A stretch of DNA of 64,000 bases from Novosphingobium sp. MW5. GTDB taxonomy: Bacteria; Pseudomonadota; Alphaproteobacteria; Sphingomonadales; Sphingomonadaceae. The stretch covers positions 2,666,001 to 2,730,000 of the forward strand of contig JAPCWB010000001.1 in assembly GCA_025938935.1 (NCBI GenBank), written 5' to 3'. Numbering within the stretch: position 1 is the stretch's first letter; each line of letters starts with the position of its first letter. This document shows positions 1 to 9,273 of this stretch, one piece after another. The notes beneath the pieces were generated by a model, which saw only the letters and a list, made by a program, of their open reading frames with translations, had not been told where the DNA came from and made no database searches. The translations under genes were made by a program, and so were the position numbers.

Positions 1-118
1 TGTAGAGATTGGCAAGCGGCGAGATCGTGGCCTGTGCGCGATGAACCGATTGGCAACTGTAACGCTTGATCGCACCCTGCGTTGGGCTAACTTCGGTCGG
101 GGCCACGGGGGGAAATGC

Positions 119-553
119 ATGACCCAGAAGGAATACGATTTTCACTGCATGGAGTGGCAGCAGTTGCACAAGGAAATGGACGAGATCATCAAGTCCATGC
201 GGGACGTAATCAAATATATCTTCGTCTTCCTGGGCGCGACCTATGCCTTTCTGTTCAGCCGGATCGACAATGCGGCAACCTGCGTTCCGCAGAACCTGAA
301 GGCGGCAACCTTCATCCCTGTCCTGCTGGTCGCGCTGTCAATTGCCGGGGTGGTCTTCTGGGCCTTCCAGATGAGCATCATTCGCAGCTACCTGGAACGC
401 CTCGAAATGGAATTGGCCAAGTCGGACTTCGGCTGGGAGCAGCATTTCAAGAGCAAGCCAAAGCCGCAACAGCGCGCAAGCTGGATTATCTGGGTCCTGC
501 TCGTGTTGGGGACAATCGGCATGTCGCTGGCAATTTTCCCGCCAGTCTGCTGA
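119..553 (+). CDS. hypothetical small membrane protein
   Basis: A 144-residue protein with no family that I recognise. The ATG at 119 is preferred over an in-frame ATG at 41, because the extra 26 residues look like translated leader and GGGGGGAAA precedes 119. Three hydrophobic segments are visible at about residues 31-47, 64-83 and 122-140. A charged, amphipathic stretch (about 84-120, with YLERLEMELAK) sits between the last two, so a soluble helical loop is likely. The gene converges on parE with only four bases between the stop codons. Function unknown; an inner-membrane location is inferred from the hydrophobic segments only. Confidence 0.6.
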   Translation: MTQKEYDFHCMEWQQLHKEMDEIIKSMRDVIKYIFVFLGATYAFLFSRIDNAATCVPQNLKAATFIPVLLVALSIAGVVFWAFQMSIIRSYLERLEMELAKSDFGWEQHFKSKPKPQQRASWIIWVLLVLGTIGMSLAIFPPVC

Positions 554-557
554 TCCC

Positions 558-2558
558 TCAAGCGTCGATCATCTCGGGATCAAGCTCGCCCGCCCGGTTC
601 TGGATGAACATGAAGCGCTGCGCCGGGTCGCGGCCCATCAGGCGGTCGACGAGGTCCTTCACCGCCGCGCGGCCTTCGTATTCGGGCGGCAGGGTGATGC
701 GCAGGAGCGAGCGCTTGGCCGGGTCCATCGTCGTTTCCCGCAGCTGCTGCGGGTTCATTTCGCCGAGGCCCTTGAAGCGTGCGACTTCCACCTTCTTGCC
801 CTTGAAGCGGCCATTTTCCAGCTCTGCGCGGTGCGCCTCGTCGCGGGCATAAGCGCTCTCCTTGCCGCAGGTCAGGCGGTAAAGCGGCGGCTGGGCGAGG
901 TAGACGTGCCCCCGCCTGACGATCTCGGGCATTTCCTGGAAGAAAAAGGTCATCAGCAGCGTGGCGATATGCGCGCCGTCGACGTCCGCGTCGGTCATGA
1001 TGATAACGCGGTCATAGCGCAGGTTGTCGGCGTTGCAGTCCTTGCGGAAGCCGCAGCCGAGCGCGAGGCCAAGATCGGCGATTTCGCTGTTGGCTCGGAT
1101 CTTGTCTGCCGTGGCGCTGGCGACGTTGAGGATCTTGCCGCGGATCGGCAGGATCGCCTGGCTCTTCCGGTCCCGCGCCTGCTTGGCCGAGCCGCCGGCG
1201 CTGTCGCCTTCGACGATGAACAGCTCGGTCTCGGCATCGCCCTCGCCGGTGCAGTCGGTCAGCTTGCCGGGCAGGCGTAGCTTGCGGGCATTGGTCGCGG
1301 TCTTGCGCTTGACCTCGCGCTCGGCCTTGCGGCGGAGGCGTTCGTCCATGCGTTCGAGCACGTGGCCGAGCAGCGCCTTGCCGCGCTCCATATTGTCGGT
1401 GAGGAAGTGATCGAAGTGATCGCGCACCGCGTTCTCGACGAGCCGCGCCGCCTCGGGCGAAGTCAGGCGATCCTTGGTCTGGCTCTGGAACTGGGGATCG
1501 CGGATGAACACCGAGAGCATGATTTCGCTGCCGGTCACCACGTCCTCGGGCGCGATGTCCTTGGCCTTCTTTTGGCCAACCAGATCGGCAAAGGCGCGGA
1601 TACCCTTGGTCAGCGCGGCGCGCAAGCCCGCTTCGTGCGTGCCGCCATCGGGCGTGGGGATGGTGTTGCAGTACCAGGAATAGGACCCGTCTGACCACAG
1701 CGGCCAAGCCACGGCCCATTCGACGCGGCCCTGTTCCTCGCCGGGAAAGTCTTGCGTGCCTGAGAAGAACTGCGTGGTCACGCATTCGCGCGCGCCGACC
1801 TGTTCCTTGAGGTGATCGGCGAGGCCGCCGGGGAACTGGAAAACGGCCTCGGCGGGAACCTCATCCGTCACCAGCGAGGGTGCGCACTTCCAGCGGATTT
1901 CCACGCCGGCAAAGAGGTAAGCCTTCGATCGCACCAGCTTGAACAGCCGCGCCGCCTTGAACTTTGCGTCCTCGCCAAAGATTTCGGTGTCAGGGATGAA
2001 AGTGACCGAGGTCCCGCGCCGGTTCGGTGTGCCGCCAAGATGCTGCAGCGGTCCCGTGGGCAGCCCGCGCGAGAACTCCTGCGCGTAAAGCTCCTTGTTC
2101 CGGGCAACCTCGATGCGAGTGAGCACGGACAGGGCATTCACCACGGACACGCCAACGCCGTGGAGGCCGCCCGAAGTAGCATAGGCCTTGCCGGAAAACT
2201 TGCCGCCCGAATGGAGCGTGGTGAGGATCACTTCGAGCGCCGACTTGCCCGGATATTTCGGATGCTCGTCCACCGGAATGCCGCGACCGTTGTCGGTGAT
2301 CGTCAACTTGCCCGCCGCGCCGGGAGCCTCCTCCAAGGTGACCTCGATACGGTTGGCATGGCCCGCGACCGCCTCGTCCATAGCGTTATCGAGCACTTCG
2401 GCAGCGAGGTGGTGCAGCGCACGCTCGTCCGTGCCGCCGATGTACATGCCGGGGCGGCGGCGCACAGGCTCCAGACCTTCAAGCACCTCGATCGCGGAGC
2501 CGTCATAGCTCTCACCGGCGGCGGACTTGGGCAGGGCTTCAAAAAGATCGTCGGACAT
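558..2558 (-). CDS. parE: DNA topoisomerase IV subunit B
   Basis: ATPase subunit of topoisomerase IV, which decatenates daughter chromosomes together with ParC. The 666-residue length is normal for alphaproteobacterial ParE and shorter than GyrB. The GHKL ATPase fold is visible at the N-terminus: LDNAMDEA near residue 58, DNGRGIP near 90 and the glycine-rich GGLHGVGVSVVN near 130. The TOPRIM domain has its acidic residues in FIVEGDSAGGSAKQ (about 445-460) and DADVDGAHI (about 530), followed by ARFKGLGEMNPQQL. The absence of a GyrB-type insertion and the short tail favour ParE over GyrB. It stands alone on the minus strand. Confidence 0.96.
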   Translation of the reverse strand: MSDDLFEALPKSAAGESYDGSAIEVLEGLEPVRRRPGMYIGGTDERALHHLAAEVLDNAMDEAVAGHANRIEVTLEEAPGAAGKLTITDNGRGIPVDEHPKYPGKSALEVILTTLHSGGKFSGKAYATSGGLHGVGVSVVNALSVLTRIEVARNKELYAQEFSRGLPTGPLQHLGGTPNRRGTSVTFIPDTEIFGEDAKFKAARLFKLVRSKAYLFAGVEIRWKCAPSLVTDEVPAEAVFQFPGGLADHLKEQVGARECVTTQFFSGTQDFPGEEQGRVEWAVAWPLWSDGSYSWYCNTIPTPDGGTHEAGLRAALTKGIRAFADLVGQKKAKDIAPEDVVTGSEIMLSVFIRDPQFQSQTKDRLTSPEAARLVENAVRDHFDHFLTDNMERGKALLGHVLERMDERLRRKAEREVKRKTATNARKLRLPGKLTDCTGEGDAETELFIVEGDSAGGSAKQARDRKSQAILPIRGKILNVASATADKIRANSEIADLGLALGCGFRKDCNADNLRYDRVIIMTDADVDGAHIATLLMTFFFQEMPEIVRRGHVYLAQPPLYRLTCGKESAYARDEAHRAELENGRFKGKKVEVARFKGLGEMNPQQLRETTMDPAKRSLLRITLPPEYEGRAAVKDLVDRLMGRDPAQRFMFIQNRAGELDPEMIDA

Positions 2559-2643
2559 AGGGGAACGTCTTTAGAACACCGGCGATTCCGCGCGCAAGCC
2601 GGGGCTTCGACTTATCTTCAGGCTGCGGAGCTGAGGCAAGCGT

Positions 2644-3798
2644 TCAGGGCAGGCGCGCAGGAGCCGGGCTGACAACGGTCACGCCGCCCTGCCGGATCTC
2701 CACGACTTCCAGCGCCCGCTCGACCACGCCGTTCGCGCCAAAGCGGAACACCCCGTCCAGGCCAAGGAACCCCTCTGGGTCATAGAGCTTGGCGGTGGGA
2801 AAAGTTGTCCCCGGTTTCCAGTTGCGCGCCACCCGCAGGGTGAGCAGCACCGCGTCATAGCCCATGGTCGCCATGCGGTGCGGCTGCGCGCCAAAGCGGT
2901 TGCGGTAACTTTCCGAGAACTGGAGGAAGCGCCCGTCGGAAACCGCCGAATACCATGCCCCGCGCAGCGAGGCGTTGGTCAGCGCGGCATTATCGCCGCT
3001 CCACAGCTCTGTACCCAGCAGTCGCGGCCCAACCCCGCGCGGACGAAGCTGCGGCGCGGCGAGCACCGCAAAGCGACCGCCGTCGGCAATCAGCACGGCA
3101 TCGAGCTGGCCCTTTGCCTTGAGCCGCTTCGCTGCGCTGATGATCGAGGGGTTGGAGCGGGCAAAAATCTCGCTCGCGACAACAGTGCCGCCACTCTCCA
3201 TCACCGCCGTGTTGAGCGCAGCATTGGCGCGCAGGCCATAGTCGCCTTCGGGCACCAGCGAGCCAAAGCGCCGCGCGCCCTTGCTCCGCGCCCAGTTCAC
3301 CGTGCGCTCGATCGACTGGCTCGGCAGGCTGCCCATGATGAAGACATCGCGGCCCGAAACACCGGCGTCATTCGAAAAAGCAATGATCGGCACCCGCGCC
3401 GGGCGAGCCACGCGCGCAACCGCGGCCACGTCCTCGGCCATCAGCGGCCCCAGGATCAGCTTGTTGCCATCGGCGATCGCGCGGGCTGCGGCATCGGCCG
3501 GGCCGCTCGACGTGTCATAGGTGGTGATGCGTAGGTTGGTGGCATTGGTATCGAGCACGGCCATGTTGGCCGCGTTGACCAGCGACTGCGCTGCCGCGGC
3601 ATTGGCACCGCCCGAAGGCAGCAGGATGGCAATCCGATGGCGCTGCTGGTCAGCGGGCAGGGTATTGGCATTCGGCACCTGCGGTGCAGGGCTGGAACTG
3701 TCCGGAACGCCCTTCGGCACGACCTGGCAGCCGGCGAGCAGGACCACGCCCGCCATTGCCATCATGCGCCTTCTGGAAAACCCGCCTTCGATCATCAC
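2644..3798 (-). CDS. LpoA-like penicillin-binding protein activator lipoprotein
   Basis: A 384-residue lipoprotein. A twin-arginine-like n-region (SRRR) and hydrophobic stretch end in the lipobox LAGC, with the lipidated Cys at about residue 24. The mature part resembles a type 1 periplasmic binding protein (RIAILLPSGG near residue 56, then alternating beta-alpha segments, FIMGSLPSQ, TMGYDAVLL). Alphaproteobacterial proteins of this type are annotated as penicillin-binding protein activators related to LpoA, or as leucine-binding-like proteins. It is divergent from rsmI-yraN-gshB, an arrangement often seen for LpoA homologues. A role in stimulating peptidoglycan synthases is inferred from family and context. 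Confidence 0.8.
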   Translation of the reverse strand: MMIEGGFSRRRMMAMAGVVLLAGCQVVPKGVPDSSSPAPQVPNANTLPADQQRHRIAILLPSGGANAAAAQSLVNAANMAVLDTNATNLRITTYDTSSGPADAAARAIADGNKLILGPLMAEDVAAVARVARPARVPIIAFSNDAGVSGRDVFIMGSLPSQSIERTVNWARSKGARRFGSLVPEGDYGLRANAALNTAVMESGGTVVASEIFARSNPSIISAAKRLKAKGQLDAVLIADGGRFAVLAAPQLRPRGVGPRLLGTELWSGDNAALTNASLRGAWYSAVSDGRFLQFSESYRNRFGAQPHRMATMGYDAVLLTLRVARNWKPGTTFPTAKLYDPEGFLGLDGVFRFGANGVVERALEVVEIRQGGVTVVSPAPARLP

Positions 3799-3833
3799 TT
3801 GATGCTCCCCGCTGCCCGGTCCATTAATTCCCG

Positions 3834-4661
3834 ATGGACCAGTTGCTTGCCCCGGGGCTCTACATTGTCGCGACGCCTATTGGCAACTTGGGCGACATTA
3901 CGCTCCGGGCGGTAGAGACGCTCCGTGGCGTATCAGCGATAGCCTGCGAGGATACGCGCGTTACCGGCAAGCTGCTCCACCACCTTGGCATCAAGCAGCG
4001 GTTGGTGCGCTATGACGATCACGCAAGCGAGGAAACCCGCGAATATCTGCTGCGTCTGGCGGGCGAGGGACCGCTGGCGCTGGTCAGCGATGCGGGAACG
4101 CCGCTGATTTCGGACCCCGGATTCAAACTGGTGCGCATGGCGCGCGACCGCGGGATTGCAGTGACCAGCCTGCCGGGCGCCAGCGCGGCGGTGATGGCGA
4201 TCACGCTTTCCGGCATACCCAGCGACCGCTTCCTGTTTGCCGGATTCCTTCCATCCAAGGACAAGGCACGGCGGGAGGTGCTGGTGGAACTGGCGGAGGT
4301 TCCGGCCACGCTGGTGTTCTACGAAACCTCGCCGCGTCTGACCGATGCCCTTGAGGCTATCGATGATGTCCTGTCCGGTCGCGAAGTAGCTGTGGCGCGC
4401 GAGCTGACGAAGAAGTTCGAGGAATGCCGCAGTGGATCGGCGCGTGAGCTGATCGAGCATTACACGGCCAATCCACCCAAGGGAGAAATTGCGCTTGTCG
4501 TCGGGCCGCCGCTGGAGAAGGCACCCGAGGAGCATGACGTCGATGCCCTCCTGCTTGCAGCTCTCGGCGATGCCAAAGCCAGCCAGGCAGCTGCCCAGGT
4601 TGCCAAGGCCACCGGCCTTGATCGCAAGGCGCTTTATGCCCGGGCCATGGAACTGAAGTGA
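3834..4661 (+). CDS. rsmI: 16S rRNA (cytidine(1402)-2'-O)-methyltransferase
   Basis: SAM-dependent methyltransferase of the tetrapyrrole methylase fold that modifies the ribose of C1402 in the 16S rRNA decoding centre. The 275-residue length fits the family. Hallmarks are LYIVATPIGNLGDITLRA at the N-terminus, CEDTRVT near residue 39, LVSDAGTPLISDPG near 80 and GIPSDRFLFAGFLPSK near 130. The stop overlaps the GTG start of the next gene by four bases, so the two are translationally coupled, a common rsmI-yraN pairing. Confidence 0.95.
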   Translation: MDQLLAPGLYIVATPIGNLGDITLRAVETLRGVSAIACEDTRVTGKLLHHLGIKQRLVRYDDHASEETREYLLRLAGEGPLALVSDAGTPLISDPGFKLVRMARDRGIAVTSLPGASAAVMAITLSGIPSDRFLFAGFLPSKDKARREVLVELAEVPATLVFYETSPRLTDALEAIDDVLSGREVAVARELTKKFEECRSGSARELIEHYTANPPKGEIALVVGPPLEKAPEEHDVDALLLAALGDAKASQAAAQVAKATGLDRKALYARAMELK

Positions 4662-5005
4662 ACCGCGCCGAAGCCGAACGACGCGGCCGCAAGGGCGAGA
4701 GACTTGCCGCTTGGTACTTGCGCCTCAAGGGCTGGCGGGTGCTCGCGAGCCGGATCAAGACGCCGCGGGGCGAGATCGACCTGATCGCCCGGCGTGGCAA
4801 GCTCGTCGCCTTCGTCGAAGTCAAATGGCGAGCGCAGGCCGCCGATCTCGATCTTGCCATAGACGAATGGCGCTTGCGGCGCGTGCGCGCGGCAGTAGAG
4901 GCAGTGGCGCATCGCTGGATGAAGGCGGGGGACGATATGCGGATAGATGTCCTCCTCCTTGCACCCGGGCGCTGGCCGCGCCACATCGTCAACGCAACCA
5001 TGTAA
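4658..5005 (+). CDS. YraN/UPF0102 family endonuclease-like protein
   Basis: A 115-residue protein of the UPF0102 family, which has a Holliday-junction-resolvase/PD-(D/E)XK-like fold. Visible signatures are RGRKGERLAAWYLRLKGW at residues 6-23 and the core GEIDLIARRG followed by FVEVKWR, giving the D...EXK arrangement of the fold. The GTG start overlaps the rsmI stop. A nucleic-acid function is inferred from the fold; no defined reaction is claimed. Confidence 0.88.
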   Translation: MNRAEAERRGRKGERLAAWYLRLKGWRVLASRIKTPRGEIDLIARRGKLVAFVEVKWRAQAADLDLAIDEWRLRRVRAAVEAVAHRWMKAGDDMRIDVLLLAPGRWPRHIVNATM

Positions 5006-5017
5006 CGGGAATTTTCA

Positions 5018-5980
5018 ATGACCCTTCGCGTCGCCGTCCAGATGGACCCGATCGAGACGATCAACATCACCGGCGATTCCAGCTTCGCGCTGATGCTGAG
5101 CGCGCAGGCGCGCGGGCACGAGGTGTGGCATTATGACGTGAAGAGCCTCGCACTCGATGAAGGCCGACTGACGGCATGGGCCAGCCCCGTCACCGTCCAG
5201 CGCGTCCCCGGCGACCATTTCCAGAAAGGCGAGGCGCGCAAGATCGATCTGGCCAAGGATGTCGATGTCATCCTGATGCGGCAGGATCCGCCGTTTGACC
5301 TTGGCTACATCACCGCGACCTTCCTGCTCGAACGGCTGGCAGGGCAGACGCTGGTGGTGAACGACCCGGCGAGCGTCCGCAACGCGCCGGAAAAGGTCTT
5401 CGTGCTCGATTACGCGCGCTTCATGCCGCCGACACTCGTCGCCCGCCGGATCGAGGATATTCGCGATTTCCACGCCCGCCACCCCGGCGACCTCGTTATG
5501 AAGCCGCTCCACGGCAACGGCGGCAAGGCCGTGGTCCGCATCCCGGCCGACGGCAGCAACATGGGGGCGCTGAGCGAGTTGTTCGACGCCGCCTGGGTAG
5601 AGCCGCACATGATTCAGCCCTTCCTCCCCGACATTTCCGAGGGGGACAAGCGCATCGTACTGGTCGATGGGGTATTCGCCGGGGCCATCAACCGCCGGCC
5701 GGGCGAAGGCGAATTCCGCTCGAACCTGGCCGTCGGTGGCTACGCCGAGGCGACGACTCTGACGGCGCGCGAAGAGGAAATCTGCGCCCTTCTCGGCCCT
5801 GAGCTCAAGGCACGCGGGCTGGTCTTTGTCGGCATCGACGTGATCGGCGGCAAGTGGCTGACTGAAATCAACGTGACCTCACCCACCGGCATCGTTGCCA
5901 TCGACCGGTTCAACGGCACCGATACCCCGGCGATGATCTGGGACGCGATCGAGCTCCGGCACGCCGCGATGCTGGGTTAG
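5018..5980 (+). CDS. gshB: glutathione synthase
   Basis: ATP-grasp ligase that adds glycine to gamma-glutamylcysteine, the last step of glutathione synthesis. At 320 residues it has the normal length. Family features include the N-terminal VQMDPIETINITGDSSFALM, the DPPFDLGYITATFLLE segment, VMKPLHGNGGKAVVRI and the C-terminal GIDVIGGKWLTEINVTSPTG, which holds the ATP/Mg ligands. It follows yraN by 12 bases with AACGGGAATTTTCA upstream of the ATG. The gene converges on the ACT-domain gene with a 4-base overlap. Confidence 0.96.
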   Translation: MTLRVAVQMDPIETINITGDSSFALMLSAQARGHEVWHYDVKSLALDEGRLTAWASPVTVQRVPGDHFQKGEARKIDLAKDVDVILMRQDPPFDLGYITATFLLERLAGQTLVVNDPASVRNAPEKVFVLDYARFMPPTLVARRIEDIRDFHARHPGDLVMKPLHGNGGKAVVRIPADGSNMGALSELFDAAWVEPHMIQPFLPDISEGDKRIVLVDGVFAGAINRRPGEGEFRSNLAVGGYAEATTLTAREEEICALLGPELKARGLVFVGIDVIGGKWLTEINVTSPTGIVAIDRFNGTDTPAMIWDAIELRHAAMLG

Positions 5981-6489
5981 TCGAAGCTGAAGTCCACCAT
6001 GATCTCACCGGAAATCGCCTCAAGCGCGTCCTGAACTTCGCCGGGCGTGGCGGCGGCAGGGATGGTCAGTTCGATCCGCGCCTTGAACAACAGTTCGCCG
6101 GTCTCGGCCCCCGGCACCGCGTCCGATTCGAAGCCATCGATGTTCGCGCCGACTGCTTCGAGCACCTTGGTTACTTCACGCACGAATCCGGGGCGGTCCT
6201 GCCCCATAAGCTCGATCACCAGCGCCTTGCCGGTGTCCGCGGGATCGCTCCCGGCTGGCACCATGGCCACCTGAAGCCCGCTGGCATCGATGCCCAGCAC
6301 TTCCTCGGACAGCAGCGGCAGGTTGGCCGCATCGACTTCGACCAGCACTGATCCGACATATTTGCCGCCAAGTCGAGCGAGGTGGCTTTCCAGCCAGTTT
6401 CCGCCTGCTGAATGGACGGCTTCGGCCAGTTCGCGGGTGAGGCCACGCCGGTCGCTGCCAAGGACGGTGAGGATGATGCGGGCCTTCAT
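5977..6489 (-). CDS. ACT-domain regulatory protein (GcvR-like)
   Basis: A 170-residue protein made of two ACT domains. The first begins ARIILTVLGSDRRGLTRELAE, and the second begins near residue 90 with VIELMGQDRPGFVREVTKVLE. This two-ACT layout is that of the glycine cleavage system transcriptional repressor GcvR. No DNA-binding domain is present, as expected for GcvR, which acts through a partner regulator. The start overlaps the xerC stop by four bases, making it the last gene of the rph-rdgB-hemW-xerC run. Amino-acid sensing is inferred from the fold. Confidence 0.82.
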   Translation of the reverse strand: MKARIILTVLGSDRRGLTRELAEAVHSAGGNWLESHLARLGGKYVGSVLVEVDAANLPLLSEEVLGIDASGLQVAMVPAGSDPADTGKALVIELMGQDRPGFVREVTKVLEAVGANIDGFESDAVPGAETGELLFKARIELTIPAAATPGEVQDALEAISGEIMVDFSFD

Positions 6490-7382
6490 GACTGCTCCCT
6501 TGGATGGGCGTTGCGATAGACGTCAAGCAGCACCGCCGCGTCCACCTTTGTATAGATCTGCGTAGACCCCAGACTGGCGTGGCCGAGCAGTTCCTGCAAG
6601 CTGCGAAGATCGGCCCCGGCGCCCAGCAGATGCGTGGCGAAAGAATGCCGCAATGCGTGCGGCGTGGCGCTTGCCGGAAGGCCAAGAGCAATGCGTGCCC
6701 TTGCCATCGCCTTTTGCACCATGCCAGGTGCCAGCGGCCCGCCGCGCGCACCGCGAAAGAGCGGTTGGTCGCGTTCCGCCGGATAGGGACACTTGCCAAG
6801 ATAGTCCGCCACCCCATCGCGCACGATAGGCAGCAGCGGCACGACGCGCTGCTTGTTGCCCTTGCCGGTCACCGTGATTGTGTCGCCCAACGGAAGCGCC
6901 GCGCCGGTCAACGAAAGCGCCTCGGCAATGCGCATCCCCGCGCCGTATAGTAGCAGTAGAACGGCCCGGTCGCGCGCACCGATCCATTCCTCGGCGGCGT
7001 TCTCATCGACCATCGCGGCAAGGTTCACAGCCTCATCGGGTGTGACCGGACGCGGCAGGCCTTTCTTGATCCGCGGCCCGCGCAGGCGGGGAGGCGAGGG
7101 GTCAGGCTGGCCGGAACGCTCGCGCGCGAAGCGGATGAAAGCCTTGAGCGCCGACAGTTCACGCGCGGCGGAAACATTGCCGATTCCGTCCGCCCGTCGC
7201 CGCGCAAGCTGACCCCGCAGCGCCGCCGCATCGAGCAGGGCGAGGGAAGGCCAGTTCATCTCGCCCAGTTCCTCAAGCAATCGTTCCGCCGTGCTGACAT
7301 AGGCCCGCACCGTATGCGGCGAGCGGCGGCGATCATCGCTGAGGTATCCGCGCCACGCCTCAAGGATTTCAGAGGCGCGCAT
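6486..7382 (-). CDS. xerC: site-specific tyrosine recombinase XerC
   Basis: Tyrosine recombinase that, with XerD, resolves chromosome dimers at dif. I place the start at the ATG at 7382 (MRASEILEAW), which lies just past the hemW stop; a longer reading to 7415 would run inside hemW. Length 298 residues. The N-terminal SAM-like DNA-binding domain (residues 1-90) is followed by the catalytic domain with Arg in GAGMRIAEALSL, HALRHSFATHLL, the LGHASLGSTQIY histidine and the nucleophilic Tyr. The gene sits inside a housekeeping operon, which favours XerC over a mobile integrase. Confidence 0.92.
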   Translation of the reverse strand: MRASEILEAWRGYLSDDRRRSPHTVRAYVSTAERLLEELGEMNWPSLALLDAAALRGQLARRRADGIGNVSAARELSALKAFIRFARERSGQPDPSPPRLRGPRIKKGLPRPVTPDEAVNLAAMVDENAAEEWIGARDRAVLLLLYGAGMRIAEALSLTGAALPLGDTITVTGKGNKQRVVPLLPIVRDGVADYLGKCPYPAERDQPLFRGARGGPLAPGMVQKAMARARIALGLPASATPHALRHSFATHLLGAGADLRSLQELLGHASLGSTQIYTKVDAAVLLDVYRNAHPREQS

Positions 7383-7383
7383 G

Positions 7384-8547
7384 TCAGGCAGGCTCCTCGG
7401 CATCGAACAGCGCATCCGGCAGGATCGCGCCCAGCAGGCCGTCGAGCAGGGCGAAACCTCTCTCGGTTACGCCTATCCGGCTCCCGCGTTGCCAGGCGAG
7501 GCCTTGCCGCTCGTAGAAGGCTAGTCGGTCAACATCGAACAGCGATTCCATCGGCAGGCCAAGCCGTGCGGACAGCTCGGCAAGGTCAAGACCTTCGGTC
7601 AACCGCAGCCCCATCAGCATCGCCTCAGACGCCATCTCACGGCGGCCCAGAAGGCGCGATTCGGCAATGCCGTGACCAGTGCGCGCCATGGCATCCAGCC
7701 AGTACTCCGGCTTGCGGTGCCGCACGGTCGTCTCGCCATTGCGCCGTCCATGCGCGCCCGGTCCGATGCCCAGCGTGTCTCGGTAATGCCAATAGGCAAG
7801 ATTGTGCCGGCTGCGCTCTCCCGGCTTGGCGTGGTTGCTGATTTCGTAGGCGGGGAGGCCAAAGGCAGCGGTCATGCTGCGGGTCTGCGCGAACATGTTT
7901 GCTGCAGTTTCCTCGTCAAGCGGTTCGAACTGGTTCTGTCGTACCATGGTCTCGAACTTGGTGCCCGGTTCGATGGTCAGCTGGTAAAGCGAGAGGTGCC
8001 CCGTGCCAAAAGATATTGCGCGGCATAGCTCTGATTCCCATGCCTTTTCGCTCTGGCCGGGGAGCGCGTAAATCAGGTCGAAACTGACCCGCGCGAAGTT
8101 CTTTTGCGCAACATCAAGTGCAGCAAGACCTTCGTCTGCCGAGTGCAACCGGCCAAGAAAATGCAGTGCCTTGTCATCCAGCGATTGCAGGCCGAGCGAC
8201 ACCCGGTTGACCCCTGCGCTCGCCAATGCAGCATAGTTCGCCGCTTCGACCGACGAAGGATTGCCTTCCAGCGTGATCTCGATTGCAGGATCAAAACCCC
8301 ACAGCCGCTCAGCCTCCGTCAGCAGGGCGGCAACCACAGCGGGCGGCATCAGGCTGGGGGTGCCGCCGCCGAAGAAGATGCTTTCGAGAGGTTCGCCGCC
8401 GGCCACTTGGGCCTCATGCCGCATATCCGCAATCAGCGCCGCTTGCCACTCAGCCGCGTCGACGCTCTCGCGCACGTGGCTGTTGAAGTCGCAATAAGGG
8501 CACTTCTTCAGGCAGAACGGCCAATGGATATAGAGCGCGCGGGCCAT
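7384..8547 (-). CDS. hemW: radical SAM heme chaperone HemW
   Basis: A 387-residue radical-SAM protein related to HemN, now regarded as a heme chaperone for respiratory enzymes rather than a coproporphyrinogen oxidase. The N-terminus reads YIHWPFCLKKCPYCDFNSH, giving the CX3CX2C cluster motif. FGGGTPSLM follows near residue 60 and the C-terminal half has the HemN_C domain. It lies nine bases downstream of rdgB, a rph-rdgB-hemW order found in many proteobacteria. Confidence 0.93.
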   Translation of the reverse strand: MARALYIHWPFCLKKCPYCDFNSHVRESVDAAEWQAALIADMRHEAQVAGGEPLESIFFGGGTPSLMPPAVVAALLTEAERLWGFDPAIEITLEGNPSSVEAANYAALASAGVNRVSLGLQSLDDKALHFLGRLHSADEGLAALDVAQKNFARVSFDLIYALPGQSEKAWESELCRAISFGTGHLSLYQLTIEPGTKFETMVRQNQFEPLDEETAANMFAQTRSMTAAFGLPAYEISNHAKPGERSRHNLAYWHYRDTLGIGPGAHGRRNGETTVRHRKPEYWLDAMARTGHGIAESRLLGRREMASEAMLMGLRLTEGLDLAELSARLGLPMESLFDVDRLAFYERQGLAWQRGSRIGVTERGFALLDGLLGAILPDALFDAEEPA

Positions 8548-8556
8548 GGGCGCAGC

Positions 8557-9180
8557 CTAGCTGCCGAACTGGTCTTTCACCAGCTTTGCAAACGCATCGG
8601 CGCGGTGGCTGATGGCGTGCTTCTCTTCCGGGTCATGCTCGGCGAAAGTGCGCGTATCGCCCAGCGGCACGAAGACCGGATCGTAGCCAAAGCCCATCGT
8701 CCCGCGCGGCGGCCAGGTGAGGGTGCCGTTGGCACGGCCTTCGTAGACGGCGCTGGCCCCGTCAGGCCAGGCAATGGCTAGCACGCAGGAGAACCAACAG
8801 GAGCGGTCAACCTCCGGTCCCATCTCGGCCAGCATTCCCTCGACCTTGCCCATGGCCATGTACCAGTCCCGGCCGGGCTTGCCTTCAAACCACTGTCGTT
8901 CAGCCCAGTCGGCAGTGTAAACGCCGGGCCTTCCGTCAAGTGCTGTGACCGACAGGCCGGAATCGTCAGCCAGGCTTACAATCCCGCTCGCCTCTGCCGC
9001 AGCGCGCGCCTTGATCAGCGCGTTTTCGACAAAAGTCGTGCCCGTCTCAGCGGGTTCGGGCAGTCCGAGTGCCCCAGCCGAAATGCAGTCCACGCCATAG
9101 GGCGCGAGCAGGGCGGAAATTTCCTTCAGCTTGCCCGCATTGTGCGTGGCAATGACAAGTTTTCCGGAGAGTGTGTTCAT
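8557..9180 (-). CDS. rdgB: XTP/dITP diphosphatase
   Basis: Nucleotide-pool sanitising pyrophosphatase that hydrolyses dITP, XTP and ITP to the monophosphates. The 207 residues match the family. Seen are [15 protein letters not shown] at the N-terminus, [18 protein letters not shown] near residue 45, [21 protein letters not shown] near 70, [10 protein letters not shown] and the C-terminal [10 protein letters not shown]. It lies between a palindromic repeat (which separates it from rph) and hemW. Confidence 0.95.
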   Translation of the reverse strand: MNTLSGKLVIATHNAGKLKEISALLAPYGVDCISAGALGLPEPAETGTTFVENALIKARAAAEASGIVSLADDSGLSVTALDGRPGVYTADWAERQWFEGKPGRDWYMAMGKVEGMLAEMGPEVDRSCWFSCVLAIAWPDGASAVYEGRANGTLTWPPRGTMGFGYDPVFVPLGDTRTFAEHDPEEKHAISHRADAFAKLVKDQFGS

Positions 9181-9183
9181 GTC

Positions 9184-9273
9184 CGTCGTCCCGGCAAAAG
9201 CCGGGACCGCTGGCCGCCCGGCACGAGCTTGGTGTGGTGCGGCCAGCGGTCCCGGGTCAAGCCCGGGACGACG
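9184..9273. repeat. palindromic intergenic repeat, REP/terminator-like
   Basis: The 93-bp gap between rph and rdgB is almost wholly a hyphenated palindrome. The left arm 9184-9217 starts CGTCGTCCCGGC and the right arm 9239-9273 ends GCCCGGGACGACG. The arms pair nearly throughout with a 21-base loop, and each arm holds its own small CCCGG/CCGGG hairpin. Such CGTCGTCCCGG...CCGGGACGACG elements occur as interspersed repeats in sphingomonad and caulobacter genomes. It abuts the rph stop codon, so it may also act as a processing or termination structure between rph and rdgB. Confidence 0.8.
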
